Under the pieces are notes generated by a model, which worked only from the letters and a program-made list of their open reading frames with translations, ran no database searches and had not been told where the DNA came from. Of a stretch of 7,021 nt of DNA, positions 5,540-7,021 are shown piece by piece. The translations under genes were made by a program, and so were the position numbers. Location of the stretch: NCBI GenBank assembly GCA_040219575.1, contig JAVJSD010000015.1, positions 1 through 7,021 of the forward strand. Direction: 5' to 3'. The stretch is from JAVJSD01 sp040219575 (GTDB taxonomy: Bacteria > Planctomycetota > Planctomycetia > Pirellulales > Pirellulaceae). Every line of letters begins with the position of its first letter. Position 1 is the first letter of the stretch.

Positions 5540-6745
5540 TCAGGTGGCGACATCGGCGACGCTGATGAATAATTTGGGGTCAATCGAGAAACAGCGGTCT
5601 ACATCGCACTTTTCACAACGAAGCTCGGCGACAAACGAGCCGTCTTCACGCGTCTTCTGGACGACTTGAATCGCTTGCAGCTCCCCACCGCACGTGTTGC
5701 AGGCTAGTGACGTCAGTCGCGGAATGGATTCCAGATCCGCCGAGTCGATGGAACATTCTTGGTCGTCCGTGGCGATCTCCTTGGTGCGGTCGGACTCAAC
5801 GCGAACTGCCGACCTGTCAGCCTTCCGGCGTTCGGCCGTGATTGCGGCATACATGCCAAGCATTTTCGTTAGCCCATCGTACGCCTCAGGCTCGAACTCG
5901 TCATTGCGCCAATTGTGCAATAACGGCTCTAGAATCCACCGCAGGTGATTGACGCTCAAGAAAGCCAAGGGTAGGCCTGCGAGGTAGAGCTGAGGAAAGT
6001 TGATTTGACGGAAGAGGGCGTCCTCGATCGGAGATAGGTCCAAATCGATACTGAAGTGTGTCCAGGCCACGAACATCAATGCGCCGTAACATCGCGCTAA
6101 TTCCTGGTAGGCGATCCAAAGTAACGCGCAGAAAATGCGATGTGCCCGCTCGCTGGCTTGGTCTTTGTCATACCCGGCGAGCTTGTACCCGCCAGGCAGC
6201 AACTTCAAGTACCCGTGTTCCCGTATGTTGCGCAACCACGTCTTGAACTCTCCTGGTTTTCGGTCCTTAGCTGCTTTCGCGATGCGAGACGTACAGTGTC
6301 GAAAAGCAGGGTCTTTGATTGCAGCGCGAAAGTCATCGGTCGAGCAAGGTCCAAACATCGACGCAGAACGTATGCTGGCCATCGCAGTCTGCAGGTCGAA
6401 TTCGGAATGGCGCTGTACGCCGTCCGTAAAGAGCAGATCGAATTCGCTCTTGCCGCTTATCTGGTCAAGTTGAACCAGCCTTTGCGAAGACGACGCCGCT
6501 CGGTTGCACCGATGCTCAGCAATCTGGCTTTGAATACTGCCAATCACGTCATTCGCGTTTTGACACCCTAGCAGATGTTTTGCCTTTTGTACCAATGTGC
6601 CTCGCCGCTGGATTGTGTTGCCGCCAAGCCCGGGCACGATGGATTCGGGTTGTCGGGCCGAGGAATCGACAAAGTCCAAGATCGACTTGAAGGAGCGCCC
6701 TACCTTTACGTGTCCCTCGTTGCGATTTTGGAATAGTGCGAGCAA
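5540..6745 (-). CDS. Hypothetical protein with C-terminal zinc ribbon, probably 5'-truncated
   Basis: I do not recognise the family. From the first allowed start, a TTG at 6745, the product is 401 residues. Residues 140-185 are basic and charged. Residues 200-275 are strongly hydrophobic and aromatic (CALLWIAYQELARCY, GALMFVAWTH, LYLAGLPLAFLSVNHLRWIL), either a buried helical core or membrane-associated helices. Residues 280-330 look like a charged helix. The C-terminus has two cysteine pairs, C349-C352 (CNTC) and C377-C380 (CEKC), 24 residues apart, a typical zinc ribbon. No ribosome site precedes the TTG. Upstream the same frame stays open to 6934 and reads like protein, including NWSNPKKQNHFLDRACKCGR and DTPADGQSESFHFLLALF, with no ATG, GTG or TTG. 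The true start is therefore probably lost, most likely by insertion of the element near 6885-7021. The TTG start is a placeholder. Confidence 0.6.
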   Translation of the reverse strand: MLALFQNRNEGHVKVGRSFKSILDFVDSSARQPESIVPGLGGNTIQRRGTLVQKAKHLLGCQNANDVIGSIQSQIAEHRCNRAASSSQRLVQLDQISGKSEFDLLFTDGVQRHSEFDLQTAMASIRSASMFGPCSTDDFRAAIKDPAFRHCTSRIAKAAKDRKPGEFKTWLRNIREHGYLKLLPGGYKLAGYDKDQASERAHRIFCALLWIAYQELARCYGALMFVAWTHFSIDLDLSPIEDALFRQINFPQLYLAGLPLAFLSVNHLRWILEPLLHNWRNDEFEPEAYDGLTKMLGMYAAITAERRKADRSAVRVESDRTKEIATDDQECSIDSADLESIPRLTSLACNTCGGELQAIQVVQKTREDGSFVAELRCEKCDVDRCFSIDPKLFISVADVAT

Positions 6746-6885
6746 GAAATGAAAACTCTCGCTTTGTCCGTCGGCGGGTGTGTCGATTCGGTCGAGGATT
6801 TTCCGCCCACACTTGCAAGCCCGGTCAAGGAAGTGGTTTTGCTTCTTCGGGTTCGACCAGTTCTCTAGGCCTAAATCAAGCGAAG

Positions 6886-6925
6886 CCCCCGACGCTTTTT
6901 CGCTAGTTTTTCGTGTAGTCGGGGG
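6886..6925. repeat. Eight-base inverted repeat, possible insertion-sequence end or hairpin
   Basis: CCCCCGAC (6886-6893) and GTCGGGGG (6918-6925) are perfect complements across 24 bases. The loop contains TTTTTCG twice (6895-6901 and 6907-6913). This lies where the minus-strand frame to the left loses its protein-like character, and before a possible new start at 6986. It could be the terminal or subterminal region of an inserted element. Without the other end this is inference. Confidence 0.35.
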
Positions 6926-6985
6926 TGCGCAGTTTTAGCGGCGCGGCCGGCGGCTGCGGGGTGGGAATCGGGTTGTCGTGTCCTC

Positions 6986-7021
6986 ATGGTCGTGCGTTTC
7001 AAGGTTCGGCGTGGCGGCGGT
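6986..7021 (+). CDS. Possible start of a transposase gene, cut by the window edge
   Basis: An ATG at 6986 opens a frame to the right edge reading MVVRFKVRRGGG. The short basic beginning resembles the N-termini of some IS1634- or IS1380-like transposases, and the 60-100 bases before it could be the left end of an insertion sequence. Only 12 codons are visible and no Shine-Dalgarno site precedes them, so this rests mainly on context. Confidence 0.22.
   Translation, partial: MVVRFKVRRGGG

Noticed and set aside
5198..5572. Plus-strand open frame of 124 codons overlapping the transposase remnant
   Set aside because: The IS1380-like similarity lies in the other frame; this one is Pro/Ser/Arg-rich shadow sequence that also runs into the convergent gene.
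1..7021. CRISPR arrays or tandem repeat arrays
   Set aside because: No regularly spaced repeated units of the needed length were seen on reading through the window.

Overview
The window is GC-rich bacterial DNA, in the upper 50s percent G+C by eye. It looks like an accessory or mobile-element region rather than conserved core genome. I cannot place the organism firmly. A Gram-negative-type hybrid sensor kinase fragment, a four-cysteine zinc-ribbon orphan and insertion-sequence debris would suit Planctomycetota, Acidobacteriota or a proteobacterium. No ribosomal or metabolic marker is present to decide.

Layout, left to right. Positions 3-386 (+) are the 3' end of a sensor histidine kinase, complete for the ATP-binding part and followed directly by a hairpin. 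Positions 387-1076 hold no gene I can support; they contain one good candidate terminator facing the minus strand (about 653-677). From 4831 down to 1077 lies a minus-strand set: a small MerR-type winged-helix protein (4607-4831), a ParB-like protein (3641-4516 or 4564), a 219-base leader with a strong hairpin, a 664-residue DUF927 AAA+ ATPase (1427-3421), and a small gene broken by a frameshift (1077-1413) that begins 13 bases after the ATPase stop. Positions 4832-5090 are intergenic and rich in inverted repeats, including a split site resembling parS half-sites. Positions 5094-5435 (+) are the C-terminal remnant of an IS1380-type transposase. Positions 5540-6745 (-) encode an unrecognised protein with a C-terminal zinc ribbon, whose frame stays open to 6934 without a normal start codon. 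Around 6885-7021 there is a long inverted repeat and the possible first codons of another mobile-element gene, cut by the window edge.

How the genes may work together. The winged-helix regulator, ParB-like DNA-binding protein and DUF927 helicase-like ATPase lie on one strand in short succession. This looks like a replication or maintenance module of an integrated plasmid, phage satellite or island. DUF927 proteins are known from the replication helicases of staphylococcal SCC and SaPI elements. The repeat cluster upstream is where an operator, partition site or origin would be expected. There is no ParA, integrase or relaxase in view, so the type of element remains open. Transposase remnants on the right and a likely truncated gene beyond them suggest the module sits in a site of repeated insertion and decay.
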